Origin: Novosphingobium panipatense
GTDB taxonomy: Bacteria; Pseudomonadota; Alphaproteobacteria; Sphingomonadales; Sphingomonadaceae
Assembly (NCBI RefSeq): GCF_002149965.1
Contig: NZ_MSQB01000021.1
Location: 1 to 64,000 of the forward strand
DNA: 64,000 bases
Direction: 5' to 3'
Within the stretch, counting starts at the first letter, position 1. Every line of letters begins with the position of its first letter. Below are positions 26,135-35,581 of the stretch, one piece after another. The notes under the pieces are model-generated. The model was given only the letters and a program-made list of their open reading frames with translations. It made no database searches and was not told where the DNA came from. Made by a program: the position numbers and the translations under genes.

Positions 26135-27882
26135 GCCCGGCGATCCGCAAGAAGCGCGGCGGAAAAGGCGAAGGGGCTGGTCTCTTCAGCTATGATAAAC
26201 AGCGGATCGTCATGCGCCGCAAATTTCCCGTCACCGAGGCAGGCCCGCAGCGACAGCCGTGTGCTTCCGAAATCCCAGGTCGCCTCGATCGATGGCCCTT
26301 CCCGCGTGACGATGGCCTTCGGCGCCGCATCCGTCGCCAGCAGCGGCGCGATTTCGGCGCGGCGCAAGTGCAGAAGCTGTCTCACGAAGTCCTCATGATC
26401 GCGCTGGTCGCGGCGCCGCGGCTTGCCGATCTTGCTGGCCGCGAAAGTCTCGGCCGAGATCGGATCGGGCACCTCCCCGCCGAACGCCGCGAACTTCGCG
26501 AACTCCTCGGCCCGCCCCTTGCGCACGGCTGCGGCGAGATCGCCGGTAAAGTCCGCGAAGAACAGGAAAGGCGCGTCGGTGAGGAATTCGTCGCCCATGA
26601 AGATCATCGGCACGAAAGGCGAAAGCACGGTCAGGGCGGTAACGACGCGCAGCGCCGTGCGGTCGGACACCAACTGGTGCAGGCGCTCGCCCCGGGCACG
26701 GTTGCCGACCTGATCGTGGTTGCCCAGGAAGTTCACGAAAGTGCTGCGCGGCAGGGCGGCGGAAGGCTCTCCGCGCGGCTTGCTCTCGCCGCTGCGCCGC
26801 TGGCCCTGCTCCACATAGCCGTCGCGCAGGGCGATCTCGATGTCAGCCAGGGGATCGACGGCGAAGCTGGCATAATAAGCCTCGTCCTCGCCGGTCAGCA
26901 GGCAATGGACGGCGTGGTGCCAATCGTCGTTCCAGGTTGCATCGAAGGCCCCGTGCTGCCCGGAGTTTGGCCCGAAGTAGCGCACCGGGTTGCGCTCGTC
27001 CTCGGTTACCAGATGGATCGGCCGGCCCCAGTCCGCAGCGCGCACACGCTCGCCCAGTTCATCCAGGAAATGGACCGGCGAATGATCCTCGATGGCGTGG
27101 ACCGCATCGAGCCGCAGCCCGTCCAGCCGGTATTCGCCCAGCCAGCAGAGCGCATTCTCGATGAAATAGTCGCGCACCGGCCGCGCCTCGTAGGCGATGC
27201 CCTGCCCCCAGGGAGAGCGGCGCTCGGGATGGAAGAAGGACGGGCACCACGCGGAGAGGTAGTTCCCCGAAGGCCCGAGGTGGTTGTAGACGACGTCGAG
27301 CAGCACCCCGATGCCCAGCCCATGGGCGCTGTCCACGAAGCGGCGGAAATCGTCGGGCGATCCATAGGCACGGTGCGGCGCGTAAGGCAGCACGCCGTCA
27401 TAGCCCCAGCCGCGCCGCCCGTCGAACTGGGCGACCGGCATGAGTTCCACCATGGTCACGCCCAGGTCCCGCAGCCGGGGCAGTTCCCGCGCGGCGGCGG
27501 CGAAAGTGCCCTCCTCGGTAAAGGTGCCGAGGTGCAGTTCATAGACCACCGCATCGGTCCAGGGCAGGCCGCTCCAGTCGTTTTGCCATGCGAAGTCCGC
27601 CGGATCGACCAGCAGCGAGGGACCATGGACGTCGCCCTGCTGCGCACGCGCGGCAGGGTCTGGATAGGCCTTGCCATCCACGAGGAAACGGTAGGCCGCG
27701 CCCGGCGCGGCGGGCGACTCTATACTCCACCAGCCGTCGGCCTCGCTTTCAAGCGGGATCGCAGCGCCGCCAAGTTCCACCGATACTGCACCGGTATCGG
27801 GCGCCCAGAGGCTGAAGCACCAGCGCCCGTCGTGCAGCGGCTCGGCTCCCCATGACTTGTGCCACCATTTCCCGCCAGCCAT
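26131..27882 (-). CDS. treZ: Malto-oligosyltrehalose trehalohydrolase
   Basis: The protein has 583 residues. An N-terminal CBM48-like domain (FSLWAPDTGAVSVELGG) is followed by a GH13 barrel with GVTMVELMPVAQFDGRRGWGYDG, GLRLDAVHAIED (nucleophile), LVTEDERNP (acid/base) and NHDQVGNRARGERL. It releases trehalose from the product of TreY. It lies six bases after glgX and overlaps treY, so glycogen debranching and trehalose release are made together. Confidence 0.95.
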   Translation of the reverse strand: MAGGKWWHKSWGAEPLHDGRWCFSLWAPDTGAVSVELGGAAIPLESEADGWWSIESPAAPGAAYRFLVDGKAYPDPAARAQQGDVHGPSLLVDPADFAWQNDWSGLPWTDAVVYELHLGTFTEEGTFAAAARELPRLRDLGVTMVELMPVAQFDGRRGWGYDGVLPYAPHRAYGSPDDFRRFVDSAHGLGIGVLLDVVYNHLGPSGNYLSAWCPSFFHPERRSPWGQGIAYEARPVRDYFIENALCWLGEYRLDGLRLDAVHAIEDHSPVHFLDELGERVRAADWGRPIHLVTEDERNPVRYFGPNSGQHGAFDATWNDDWHHAVHCLLTGEDEAYYASFAVDPLADIEIALRDGYVEQGQRRSGESKPRGEPSAALPRSTFVNFLGNHDQVGNRARGERLHQLVSDRTALRVVTALTVLSPFVPMIFMGDEFLTDAPFLFFADFTGDLAAAVRKGRAEEFAKFAAFGGEVPDPISAETFAASKIGKPRRRDQRDHEDFVRQLLHLRRAEIAPLLATDAAPKAIVTREGPSIEATWDFGSTRLSLRACLGDGKFAAHDDPLFIIAEETSPFAFSAALLADRRA

Positions 27883-27888
27883 GACAGA

Positions 27889-30003
27889 TCACTCCGGCGC
27901 GAAGACGCAGACGCTGGCGGCGGGGATCACGGCGGCGCCGTTCTCCACCGCCTCCACGGCAAAGGCGTCTTCGCCCGAAGTGTCGGGCTGCGCCGTATCG
28001 AGCACGCGGTGCCACCCGGTCACGCCGTTGTGGGAAGGCAAGGTGAAAGTCACCTCGTCGCCCGCGTTGAGCACGATGAACAGCGGCCTTTCGCCTTCCA
28101 CGAAGGCCTCCTGCCCGGAATATGTCAGGAAGAAGCCCAGCACGCGCAGTTCCGCCTGTCCCCAGAGTTCCTCGTCCATCTCGCGCCCGTCGGGCTGGTG
28201 CCAGGCGATTTCCACGCGGCCGTCCGGCCCGCGGTCGCCGCTGAGGAAATTGTCCTGCGAGAGCACCGGATGGTCGCGCCGGAAGCCGATCATGCGCGTG
28301 CAGAATTCCAGCAGCGCATCGTCCCGGCCCGCCCAGTCCACCCAGGCGGTCTCGTTGTCCTGGCAATAGACGTTGTTGTTGCCGTTCTGGCCGTTGCCGA
28401 TCTCGTCCCCGGCCAGGATCATCGGGATGCCCTGGCTGAGCAGCAATGTCGCCACCATGGCGCGGCGACGGCGGGCGCGGGCCAGGTTGATCCCCTCGTC
28501 CTCGCTAGCGCCTTCCGCGCCCATGTTGTCGGAGACGTTGTTGTCGTGCCCGTCGCCGCCGCCTTCACCGTTGGCCTCGTTATGGCGATCGTTGAAGGAC
28601 ACCGTGTCGAGCAAGGTGAAACCGTCGTGGGCGGCCAGGAAATTGACCGAGGACGTGGCGCCGCGATCGGAATGGTTGAACTGTTCGGGCGAGCCGATCA
28701 GGTGGTTGGCAAGATCGCCCACCAGCGCCGCATCGCCGCGCCAGAAACCGCGCGCGGTGTCGCGGAACTTGTCGTTCCATTCCCGGAAGGGATAGGGAAA
28801 TCCGCCAACCTGATAGCCGCCGCTGCCCACGTCCCACGGCTCGGCGATCAGTTTCACGCCTGCCAGGATCGGGTCCTGCCGGATGGCGTCGAAGAAGCCG
28901 CCCTCACGGTCGAACCCCATCGCCTCGCGGCCGAGGGTGGAGGCAAGATCGAAGCGGAAGCCGTCCACATGCATGGCCTGCACCCAGTAGCGCAGCGAAT
29001 CCAGCACCATGCGGATGACCATCGGATTGGCGACGCTCAGCGTATTGCCGGTGCCGGTCTGGTCGAAGCTGTAGCGCGGGTTCTCCGGCGAGAGGACGTA
29101 GTAGGCCGCATTGTCCAGCCCGCGAAAGCTCAAGGTAGGGCCGCGCTCGGAGCCTTCGGCGGTGTGGTTGTAGACCACGTCCATGATCACTTCGATCCCG
29201 GCGCGGTGGAAGCGCTTCACCATGTCCTTGAACTGGCGGATGGCCGGCGCCTTTCCGCGTATGGGGCCGAGATAGCGTGGTTCGGGCGCAAAATAGCCCA
29301 GCGTCTGGTAGCCCCAGTAGTTGGACAGGCCCTTGTCCAGCAGCATGCGGTCGTCGAGGAAGAACTGGCAGGGCAGCAGTTCCACGGCCGAGACGCCCAG
29401 CTTCAGCAGGTGATCCAGGATCGGTTCGCTGACCATGCCCGCGTAAGTGCCCCGCAGCTCGTCCGGCACGTCGGGATGGAGCATGGTGAGGCCGCGCACA
29501 TGGGCCTCGTAGATCAGGGTCTCGCTCCAGGGGCGGCGGATCGAGTTGTCGCCCTCCCAGTCGAACGCTGGGTCCTGCACCACGCCCTTGACCATGAAAG
29601 GCGCGGAATCGCGGCCGTCGAACGTCAGGTCGTCGCCGCTGGCAAGATCGTAGCCCCAGAGCGCGTCATGCCATTGCAGGGTCCCGGCGATCTCGCGCGC
29701 ATAAGGATCGAGCAGGAGCTTGTTGGCGTTGAAGCGGTGCCCCCGTTCCGGCTCGTAGGGCCCCTGCGCGCGGTAGCCGTAGAGCTGGCCCGGCTTCACG
29801 TCCGGCACGTAGCCCGAAAAGATCGAGCCCTCCCGGCTGGGCATTTCCAGCCGAGCCAGCTCTTCCTTGCCGTCGGGCGAGAAGAGGCACAGCTCCATGG
29901 CCTCGGCATTCTCGGAAAAGATCGCGAAATGGGTGCCGTCGCCGGTGAAATCGGCGCCGAGTTCGTGCTGCTGCCGCTCCGGCTTGGCGAAAGCGAAAGT
30001 CAT
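27889..30003 (-). CDS. glgX: Glycogen debranching enzyme (isoamylase type)
   Basis: The protein has 704 residues from ATG 30003, which follows AAAGGGG at good distance. It has an N-terminal CBM48 domain (ADFTGDGTHFAIFSENAEAM), then a GH13 barrel with VMDVVYNHTAEGSERG, DGFRFDLASTLGRE (nucleophile), LIAEPWDVGSGGYQVG (acid/base) and FLAAHDGFTLLDTVSF. It cleaves alpha-1,6 branches of glycogen or limit dextrins and supplies linear maltodextrin to TreY. It lies ten bases after glgC. Confidence 0.95.
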   Translation of the reverse strand: MTFAFAKPERQQHELGADFTGDGTHFAIFSENAEAMELCLFSPDGKEELARLEMPSREGSIFSGYVPDVKPGQLYGYRAQGPYEPERGHRFNANKLLLDPYAREIAGTLQWHDALWGYDLASGDDLTFDGRDSAPFMVKGVVQDPAFDWEGDNSIRRPWSETLIYEAHVRGLTMLHPDVPDELRGTYAGMVSEPILDHLLKLGVSAVELLPCQFFLDDRMLLDKGLSNYWGYQTLGYFAPEPRYLGPIRGKAPAIRQFKDMVKRFHRAGIEVIMDVVYNHTAEGSERGPTLSFRGLDNAAYYVLSPENPRYSFDQTGTGNTLSVANPMVIRMVLDSLRYWVQAMHVDGFRFDLASTLGREAMGFDREGGFFDAIRQDPILAGVKLIAEPWDVGSGGYQVGGFPYPFREWNDKFRDTARGFWRGDAALVGDLANHLIGSPEQFNHSDRGATSSVNFLAAHDGFTLLDTVSFNDRHNEANGEGGGDGHDNNVSDNMGAEGASEDEGINLARARRRRAMVATLLLSQGIPMILAGDEIGNGQNGNNNVYCQDNETAWVDWAGRDDALLEFCTRMIGFRRDHPVLSQDNFLSGDRGPDGRVEIAWHQPDGREMDEELWGQAELRVLGFFLTYSGQEAFVEGERPLFIVLNAGDEVTFTLPSHNGVTGWHRVLDTAQPDTSGEDAFAVEAVENGAAVIPAASVCVFAPE

Positions 30004-30013
30004 GAAGCCCCTT

Positions 30014-31237
30014 TCAGAGGAAGGAGACGGGAACGGCGGCCTCGGCCATGCGGGGGCGGGAATCGCGCTCCGGTCGGCCACCTGACGTGCCGGGATCGAA
30101 ATGCCCCGGATCGAGCGAGCGCCTGCGCCGCGAGGCCAGCCGCTGGAGCGCCCTTGCGGAGATCACGCGAATGCCGCCCTCGGAAATCGTACACCACTTG
30201 CCATGCTCCGACAGTTCGGCTTCCAGCTCGAAACCGTCGGGAATCTCGGCATCGGCCAGCACGATCGCGTCGGATATGGTCACTGCCCGCCCGACCCGCG
30301 CGCCGGGCAGCAGCACGACGTTGCGAAGATGCGATCCGAAGCCGATCGCGCGCCGGTCGCCCAATCCGTGATGGATGGGATATTCGATCGGCCAGACCGG
30401 ATCGAGCGGCAGCGATCCGTCCAGCAGGCGGCGCTGCACGGCGTGATAGGCGTCCAGCGTGCCGAGGTCCTGCCAGAGCGGCTCGCGCCCCTGCCGTCCC
30501 GGCAGGGCATAAGCATAGGCGGTGCCGCAGGAAACCAGCGCGGGGATGATGTGCTTGCCGAAATCGAGATCGGCCACGGTGCCCTCGATCTCCTTCAGCA
30601 GATCGCGCAGGAGCGACCATTCGAACACGTAGATGCCCATGGAGGCCAGGGCCTGATCGGGCCGGTCCGGCGCGGCAGGGGCGACGAAGGGCTTCTCGAT
30701 GAAAGCGGTGATGCGGTGCGCCGCATCGACTTCCAGCACGCCCAGCCCGGTAGCCTGCCCGCGCGGGACATGGACGACGCCCACGGTCACTTCCGCCCCG
30801 GTCGCGACATGGCGCTCCACGAAAGGACGATAGTCCATCTGGTAGAGATGGTCGCCCGCCAGGATCACGACATGGCGCGGCGCGGCGATGTCGATCTCGT
30901 CGATCACGCAGGAAATCGCGGCGGCCGTGCCCTCGTAAGGGCCGTAGTCGGCCCCGTCGAGGATCGAGATCGCAGGCTCGGCGGTCTCGGCCTGCCAGTT
31001 GTCCAGAAGATGGCGCTGAAGCGTATCGGGCTGGTACTGGGTCAGCACCATGGTCTCGCCAAGGCCCGAATTGACGACATTGGCCAGCGTGAAATCGATC
31101 AGCCGCGCGTGAGGCCCGATCGGCAGCGCCGGTTTCGCCTCGCCGTCGGTCAGGTCGTGAAGGCGGCTTCCCCGCCCTCCCGCCAGGATGATCGACAGGA
31201 CATTCCCGGTAAGGCCTTCGGAACTCGTGCCCGCCAT
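30014..31237 (-). CDS. glgC: Glucose-1-phosphate adenylyltransferase (ADP-glucose pyrophosphorylase)
   Basis: The protein has 407 residues. The nucleotidyltransferase motif is ILAGGRGSRLHDLTDGEAKP near residue 17. Sugar-phosphate motifs ILAGDHLYQMDYRPF and FIEKPFV follow, and the C-terminus has the left-handed beta-helix hexapeptides (RNVVLLPGARVG). It makes ADP-glucose for glycogen synthesis. Neither glycogen synthase nor branching enzyme is in the window, so either they are elsewhere or lie beyond it. GAAGAGG lies six bases before the ATG. Confidence 0.93.
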   Translation of the reverse strand: MAGTSSEGLTGNVLSIILAGGRGSRLHDLTDGEAKPALPIGPHARLIDFTLANVVNSGLGETMVLTQYQPDTLQRHLLDNWQAETAEPAISILDGADYGPYEGTAAAISCVIDEIDIAAPRHVVILAGDHLYQMDYRPFVERHVATGAEVTVGVVHVPRGQATGLGVLEVDAAHRITAFIEKPFVAPAAPDRPDQALASMGIYVFEWSLLRDLLKEIEGTVADLDFGKHIIPALVSCGTAYAYALPGRQGREPLWQDLGTLDAYHAVQRRLLDGSLPLDPVWPIEYPIHHGLGDRRAIGFGSHLRNVVLLPGARVGRAVTISDAIVLADAEIPDGFELEAELSEHGKWCTISEGGIRVISARALQRLASRRRRSLDPGHFDPGTSGGRPERDSRPRMAEAAVPVSFL

Positions 31238-31329
31238 CGGCGCCTCTTCATTGCATGGGTTATGCGCTGCCTAATCCGCGAAAGTGGGGCCGGTTCCGGC
31301 GCCGGAAGCACAATTCGTCGCATTCATGG

Positions 31330-32478
31330 CTAGCCCCGCCACCCTTCGAAACGCGCCTTGGGAACATGGGTGACCCGGCAGGCCAGATCCGCCTCGCCCG
31401 AAGCCACGACGTAGCGGTCTCCGGCATCGACGATTCCGGTCGTGAAAACAACGTCGTGGAGGTACATCTGCGCCTCCAGCGGTGCGGCGAGGGCCGGGCT
31501 CGCCTCGATCAGCGGGGCATGATCGGTGTGGAGCACGCGGGAAGGATCGTCGCGGTCGAGGATCGACCAGTAGGTACGATAGATGCCCACGATTTCCTTC
31601 GGCTCCACCCCGTGCCAGAGCGTCAGCCAGCCCTGGTCCGTCAGGATCGGCGGGGCGCCGCCACCCATGCGCGCCGTGGCGAGCGTGGCGGCATGGGGCC
31701 GGATGCCGGGCTTGCGGAACGGCTTCCAGAACCGTCCGTCGGGGGAATGGGCCAGGTTGATGGAGGGTCCCGATCGCCATTCGCTGCCCGGCGGATAGGC
31801 GAAATAGAGATCGCCCAGCGGACGGGTCTGCGCCCAGTATTGCCCCGCGATCAGCCCCTCGAAGATCAGCATGTCCTTGTTCTGGTGATCGAGCACGATA
31901 TCCTCGAAGCGCCAGTCCAGTCCGTTTTCCGAACTGTAGAGCGTGGTGGAATGGCGCTCCGGGCTGACCGAGCAGGTGGTCATCAGCCATGCGTCGCCCA
32001 CCTTGCTGATCCGCGCGTCTTCCACACCGTAGCATTGCAGGCTGCTCTGCGGCGCGATCGCGCGGTCGTAGTGGACGGCCACGACCTTAAGACCCGCCGC
32101 GTCGAGTTCGACCGGCAGCAGCCAGGACAGCGAGGTCAGCGCCATGATCCGCCAACCGCCGCCGCGCAGCATGAACTTGCGGGGATCGGCGGTATCGACA
32201 TGCTCCAGCGGCCAGGCATCGAGGACGTAATGGCCCGCGCTTCCTTCCTCGCCTTCCCAGCGGATGGCGTGGACATGGCCGTCATGCACCGGATCGCGCA
32301 GCGCCTCGGCCACGCGGACCATCATCAGCAGATTGCCGCTTTCCAGCCGCGTCAGCCCCGGATTGAACGCCCCCAGCACGTAAGTCTCGGCATCGAGGTG
32401 CCCTGCCAGCGGAGAACGGGAAAGGTCCACGTCGTCGGGGACGAAGACAAGACGATCTTCGGGAAACGGCTCGGACAT
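31330..32478 (-). CDS. GH130-like beta-mannoside phosphorylase/hydrolase family protein
   Basis: The protein has 382 residues from ATG 32478, with AAGGAG nine bases upstream. No signal peptide is seen, so it is cytoplasmic. The five-bladed propeller motifs of GH130 are present: FNPGLTRLESGNLLMMVRVAE, CYGVEDARISKVGDAWLMT and GGGAPPILTDQGWLTLWHGV. Known GH130 members phosphorolyse or hydrolyse beta-mannosides. It is the first gene of the glg-tre run, 92 bases before glgC, so its substrate may instead be linked to storage sugars. The assignment to a reaction is open. Confidence 0.72.
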   Translation of the reverse strand: MSEPFPEDRLVFVPDDVDLSRSPLAGHLDAETYVLGAFNPGLTRLESGNLLMMVRVAEALRDPVHDGHVHAIRWEGEEGSAGHYVLDAWPLEHVDTADPRKFMLRGGGWRIMALTSLSWLLPVELDAAGLKVVAVHYDRAIAPQSSLQCYGVEDARISKVGDAWLMTTCSVSPERHSTTLYSSENGLDWRFEDIVLDHQNKDMLIFEGLIAGQYWAQTRPLGDLYFAYPPGSEWRSGPSINLAHSPDGRFWKPFRKPGIRPHAATLATARMGGGAPPILTDQGWLTLWHGVEPKEIVGIYRTYWSILDRDDPSRVLHTDHAPLIEASPALAAPLEAQMYLHDVVFTTGIVDAGDRYVVASGEADLACRVTHVPKARFEGWRG

Positions 32479-32826
32479 TCGCCAGTGCTCCTTGGGGGGA
32501 CGCAATTCCGCCGCGGTAACGCATGACATCCCGTGCGAGTGCCCGGAACCTGGCAAAAATCGAGGGTGACACGCATGCACGCACCGCGCGGGAAGCCCGG
32601 TTCGCGGGTACGCCGGTTGACGCCGCCGAGCGCCTTTCCCTAGGAAAGTCGGGAACAAATAGACCGGCTTGGCCATTGATCCGGCTTGCGGCGGCGCCTT
32701 TCCGGCAGGGAAGGCTCCTTCCGCAGGTCGCATTGGCGGATTCCGGCGGCGGATCATTCCGACCGGCAGGACCGCACTCCCACGGCGGGGCGCGCCGCCG
32801 GCAAGCAGAGCAGACGAAGAGTACCT
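32479..32826. other. Divergent intergenic region, GH130 operon / mscS
   Basis: This 348-base stretch separates two divergent starts. It is GC-rich and carries no ORF with a ribosome binding site on either strand. Promoters for both directions must lie here but I see no clear -35/-10 pair or operator. Confidence 0.5.
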
Positions 32827-34035
32827 ATGGCTGCAAGCACCCCTACCCCCGCCGTTACGGCGACAACCGCTCCCACCCGCGCCCCCGCACCCGACGTTCA
32901 GGCCCAGATCCACGATCTGACGAGCGCCACGGTGAACTGGTTCCAGGCCTACTGGTTGCAGATCATCATCGCCGGGGCCATCGCGGCGGGCATCGTTTCC
33001 GCCCTCTACGCGCTGCGCGGGCTAGGCACGCGGCTCTGCCGCCCCGGCAACCCGCGGGGCGCCTGGCTCACCGTGGTGGGCCGGGTCGTCGCCAAGACGA
33101 CGAACTACTTCATCATCATGACCGCCATCAAGGTGGTCGACAACTATGCCCAGACCCCGCTCGCGCTCGACCGGCTGATCACGTTCCTGTTCACCATCGC
33201 CGCGGTCCTGCAATGCGCGATCTGGGCGCGCGAGTTCATTCTCGGCACGATCGAGCACAAGACCGCCAGCGAGCATTTCCAGGGCGAGACGATCATCAAC
33301 GCCATGGGCCTGATCCGGCTGCTGGTCAGCGTGGCGGTCTTCGCGGTCGCCGCCATCGTGCTGTTGGACAACCTCGGCGTGAACGTGACGGGCCTCGTCG
33401 CCGGTCTCGGCGTCGGCGGCATCGCCATCGGTCTTGCCGCGCAGGGCATCTTCGCGGACCTCTTCGCGGCGCTGGCGATCATCTTCGACCGCCCTTTCAG
33501 CAAGGGCGACCAGATCAGCTTCGGCACCAGCACCGGCACGATCGAGGCGATCGGCCTCAAGTCCACGCGCATCCGCGCCTATACCGGCGAGCAGCGGATC
33601 ATCTCCAACAAGGCCCTGCTGGACATGGAGATCCTCAACGTCACCAAGCGCGACCATATCCGCCTGCCCTTCACCATCGGCGTCGCTTACGAGACGCCGC
33701 CGGAAACGCTGGCCCGCATTCCCGATATCCTGAAGGAACTGGTCGAAGAGGCTGGCGGCAAGGCCGCGCGGGCCGGGTTCGAGACCTTCGGCCCCAGCTC
33801 GCTGGACTTCGCGCTGCTGGTGGACGTCCCCGGCGCCGACTGGAGCGTGGCGCATCCGCTGCGCGACCGCCTGCTCGTGGGGATCATGAAGCGCTTTGCG
33901 GCGGAGGGCATCTCGATCCCCTATCCCACGCAGACCACTTATACGGCGGCCCCGAACGGCGAGCTAATCATGCCCTATGCGGACGGGCACGACCGCACGG
34001 AACACGCGGGCCAACCCCGCATCCACCGGGCCTGA
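32827..34035 (+). CDS. Small-conductance mechanosensitive channel (MscS family)
   Basis: The protein has 402 residues. A Pro/Thr/Ala-rich N-terminus of about 25 residues precedes four or so membrane helices. The pore helix is the Gly/Ala-rich GLVAGLGVGGIAIGLAAQG, followed by the beta domain start IFDRPFSKGDQISFG and the cytosolic vestibule. It opens on membrane tension and releases solutes after osmotic downshock. Being divergent from a trehalose/glycogen operon is a sensible osmotic-stress context. ATG 32827 follows GAAGAG; earlier in-frame starts lack one. Confidence 0.92.
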   Translation: MAASTPTPAVTATTAPTRAPAPDVQAQIHDLTSATVNWFQAYWLQIIIAGAIAAGIVSALYALRGLGTRLCRPGNPRGAWLTVVGRVVAKTTNYFIIMTAIKVVDNYAQTPLALDRLITFLFTIAAVLQCAIWAREFILGTIEHKTASEHFQGETIINAMGLIRLLVSVAVFAVAAIVLLDNLGVNVTGLVAGLGVGGIAIGLAAQGIFADLFAALAIIFDRPFSKGDQISFGTSTGTIEAIGLKSTRIRAYTGEQRIISNKALLDMEILNVTKRDHIRLPFTIGVAYETPPETLARIPDILKELVEEAGGKAARAGFETFGPSSLDFALLVDVPGADWSVAHPLRDRLLVGIMKRFAAEGISIPYPTQTTYTAAPNGELIMPYADGHDRTEHAGQPRIHRA

Positions 34036-34061
34036 CCCGCACTGCAGGATACCCGGACACG

Positions 34062-34098
34062 AAAAAGCCCCGGTCGCGCAAGGCGACCGGGGCTTTTT
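34062..34098 (+). terminator. Rho-independent terminator after mscS
   Basis: AAAAAGCCCCGGTCGC (34062-34077) pairs perfectly with 34083-34098, ending in five T. The symmetric A and T runs mean it could act in both directions. Confidence 0.93.
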
Positions 34099-34104
34099 GC
34101 TGCC

Positions 34105-34213
34105 CTAGAGCGGCTTTCGACCCGATTGCATCGGATCGGCCGCTCTAGGTTATTGGTTTGTCGCATTTTCCGAGTCATCAGGTGATTCCACCTGATTAGA
34201 AAATGCTCTAGAG
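34105..34213. repeat. Composite palindromic repeat bounded by CTAGAGC / GCTCTAG
   Basis: Three nested hairpins are visible: CTAGAGCGG (34105-34113) with CCGCTCTAG (34140-34148), ATCAGGT with ACCTGAT in the right half, and an outer GAAAATGCTCTAG end. The layout looks like the intergenic mosaic elements common in Alphaproteobacteria. It fills the whole gap between the mscS terminator and the fbp stop. Confidence 0.7.
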
Positions 34214-34218
34214 AAGGA

Positions 34219-35253
34219 TCAGGAAACCGGGGCGTCCTGAAGATCCATCGCCAGCGAGAGTTCGCGGACTTTCGCCACTTCCTCGGGATCGCCCAGCACC
34301 ACGCCGATGCGCTGGTGCAGACCGACCGGCTCGGCATCGAGAATGCGCTCACGCCCGTCGGTGGCCGCGCCGCCCGCCTGTTCGATCAGGAGCGCCATCG
34401 GGTTGGCCTCGTAAAGCAGGCGCAGGCGGGCCTTGCCGGGCTTGCTGTGGTCCGAAGGATAGAGGAACACGCCGCCGCGCTTGAGGATGCGGTGGACGTC
34501 CGCCACCATGGAGCCGGTCCAGCGCATGTTGTACTGCCCGGCGAGCGGGCCGTCGATGCAGCCCACGCGCTCGTCGACATAGCGCGAGATGCCCGGCGAC
34601 CACTGGCCCCGGCGCGCCATGTTGATCGCCACCTCGGGATTGCCCGTGGCGACCTTGAGCGGGCCGTCGGTCATCCGCCAGGCGCCCACTTCGCGGTCCA
34701 GCGTGAATTCGTAGACGCCGGTGCCGATGGTCAGCACCAGCAGGGTCTGCGGGCCGTAGATCGCATAACCGGCAGCCACTTGCTCGCGGCCGTACTGGAG
34801 GAAGTCCTCCTCGGTCACTTCGCGGCCCGAAGCGCCTTCCGGCGCCTTGAACACCGAGAAGATCGTGCCGACCGAAAGATCGACGTCGATATTGCTGGAA
34901 CCGTCGATGGGATCGTAGAGCAGCAGGTATTCGCCCTTGGGATAGCGGCCCGGAATGCGATGGATGGTCTCCATCTCTTCCGAGGCGAGCGCGGCAAGGT
35001 GGCCGCCCCATTCGTTGGCGTCGACCAGCAGGTCGTTGGCGATCACGTCCAGCTTCTTCTGGACTTCACCCTGGACGTTCTCTGACCCCAGGCTGCCCAG
35101 CACGTCGCCCAGCGCACCCTTGGAAATTGCCTGGGCAATCACCTTGCAGGCGCGGGCCACGGTCTCGATCAAGAGGCGCAGTTCGGCGGGACAGGCGGAA
35201 TTTGGCTCCCGTTGCTGTTCTATCAGAAAGCGGGTGAGCGTGGTCGGCTTCAT
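34219..35253 (-). CDS. fbp: Fructose-1,6-bisphosphatase class I
   Basis: The protein has 344 residues. Metal-binding motifs are LASEEMETI and YDPIDGSSNIDVDLSVGTIF; substrate-binding GCIDGPLAGQYNMRWTGSMVAD and YPSDHSKPGKARLRLLYEANPMA follow. It hydrolyses fructose-1,6-bisphosphate in gluconeogenesis, useful when the cell grows on aromatics or pentoses as elsewhere in this window. It appears to be a single-gene unit transcribed leftwards. Confidence 0.96.
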   Translation of the reverse strand: MKPTTLTRFLIEQQREPNSACPAELRLLIETVARACKVIAQAISKGALGDVLGSLGSENVQGEVQKKLDVIANDLLVDANEWGGHLAALASEEMETIHRIPGRYPKGEYLLLYDPIDGSSNIDVDLSVGTIFSVFKAPEGASGREVTEEDFLQYGREQVAAGYAIYGPQTLLVLTIGTGVYEFTLDREVGAWRMTDGPLKVATGNPEVAINMARRGQWSPGISRYVDERVGCIDGPLAGQYNMRWTGSMVADVHRILKRGGVFLYPSDHSKPGKARLRLLYEANPMALLIEQAGGAATDGRERILDAEPVGLHQRIGVVLGDPEEVAKVRELSLAMDLQDAPVS

Positions 35254-35581
35254 GGTCGTTTACCTGGCCTCGGCAATTATAGGGAAAATCACGTACAAGG
35301 AAGCACGGGCGAAGGCGGCCCGAAAGCCTGCATGCGCGCGCGCCGACTATCGAAAGCCATCGCCCGCCGCTCGCCTACCCTCGGTCCACGTCTGCCTTAG
35401 ACCAAGCGATGCTCTGCCACCATCGCCAAACGCTGGAATGAAGGATTAGAAAGACGACTATTTCCGCTCCCATATCCGCAGGGGCGATACCGGGCGAAGA
35501 ACACTGTTCTCTTTCCCGGTACGGGCGAACTGTGGTATCCTGCATGCAACCGCCAAAGAGCGGAAATAACAGGAGAGCGAT
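35254..35581. other. Intergenic region between fbp and the small ORF
   Basis: This 328-base stretch holds the leftward fbp leader and the rightward upstream region of the small ORF. A possible -10 for the latter is TATCCT at about 35533. No ORF with a good ribosome site and no strong hairpin was seen in the rest. Confidence 0.4.

Noticed and set aside
27859..30549. Long rightward open frame (896 codons) opposite glgX and glgC
   Set aside because: It is antisense to two genes with full catalytic motifs, is rich in Arg/Ala/His as expected for a GC shadow, and shows no domain or ribosome site.
34105..34213. tRNA-like fold in the mosaic repeat
   Set aside because: No anticodon arm, T-arm motif or CCA-compatible acceptor stem.
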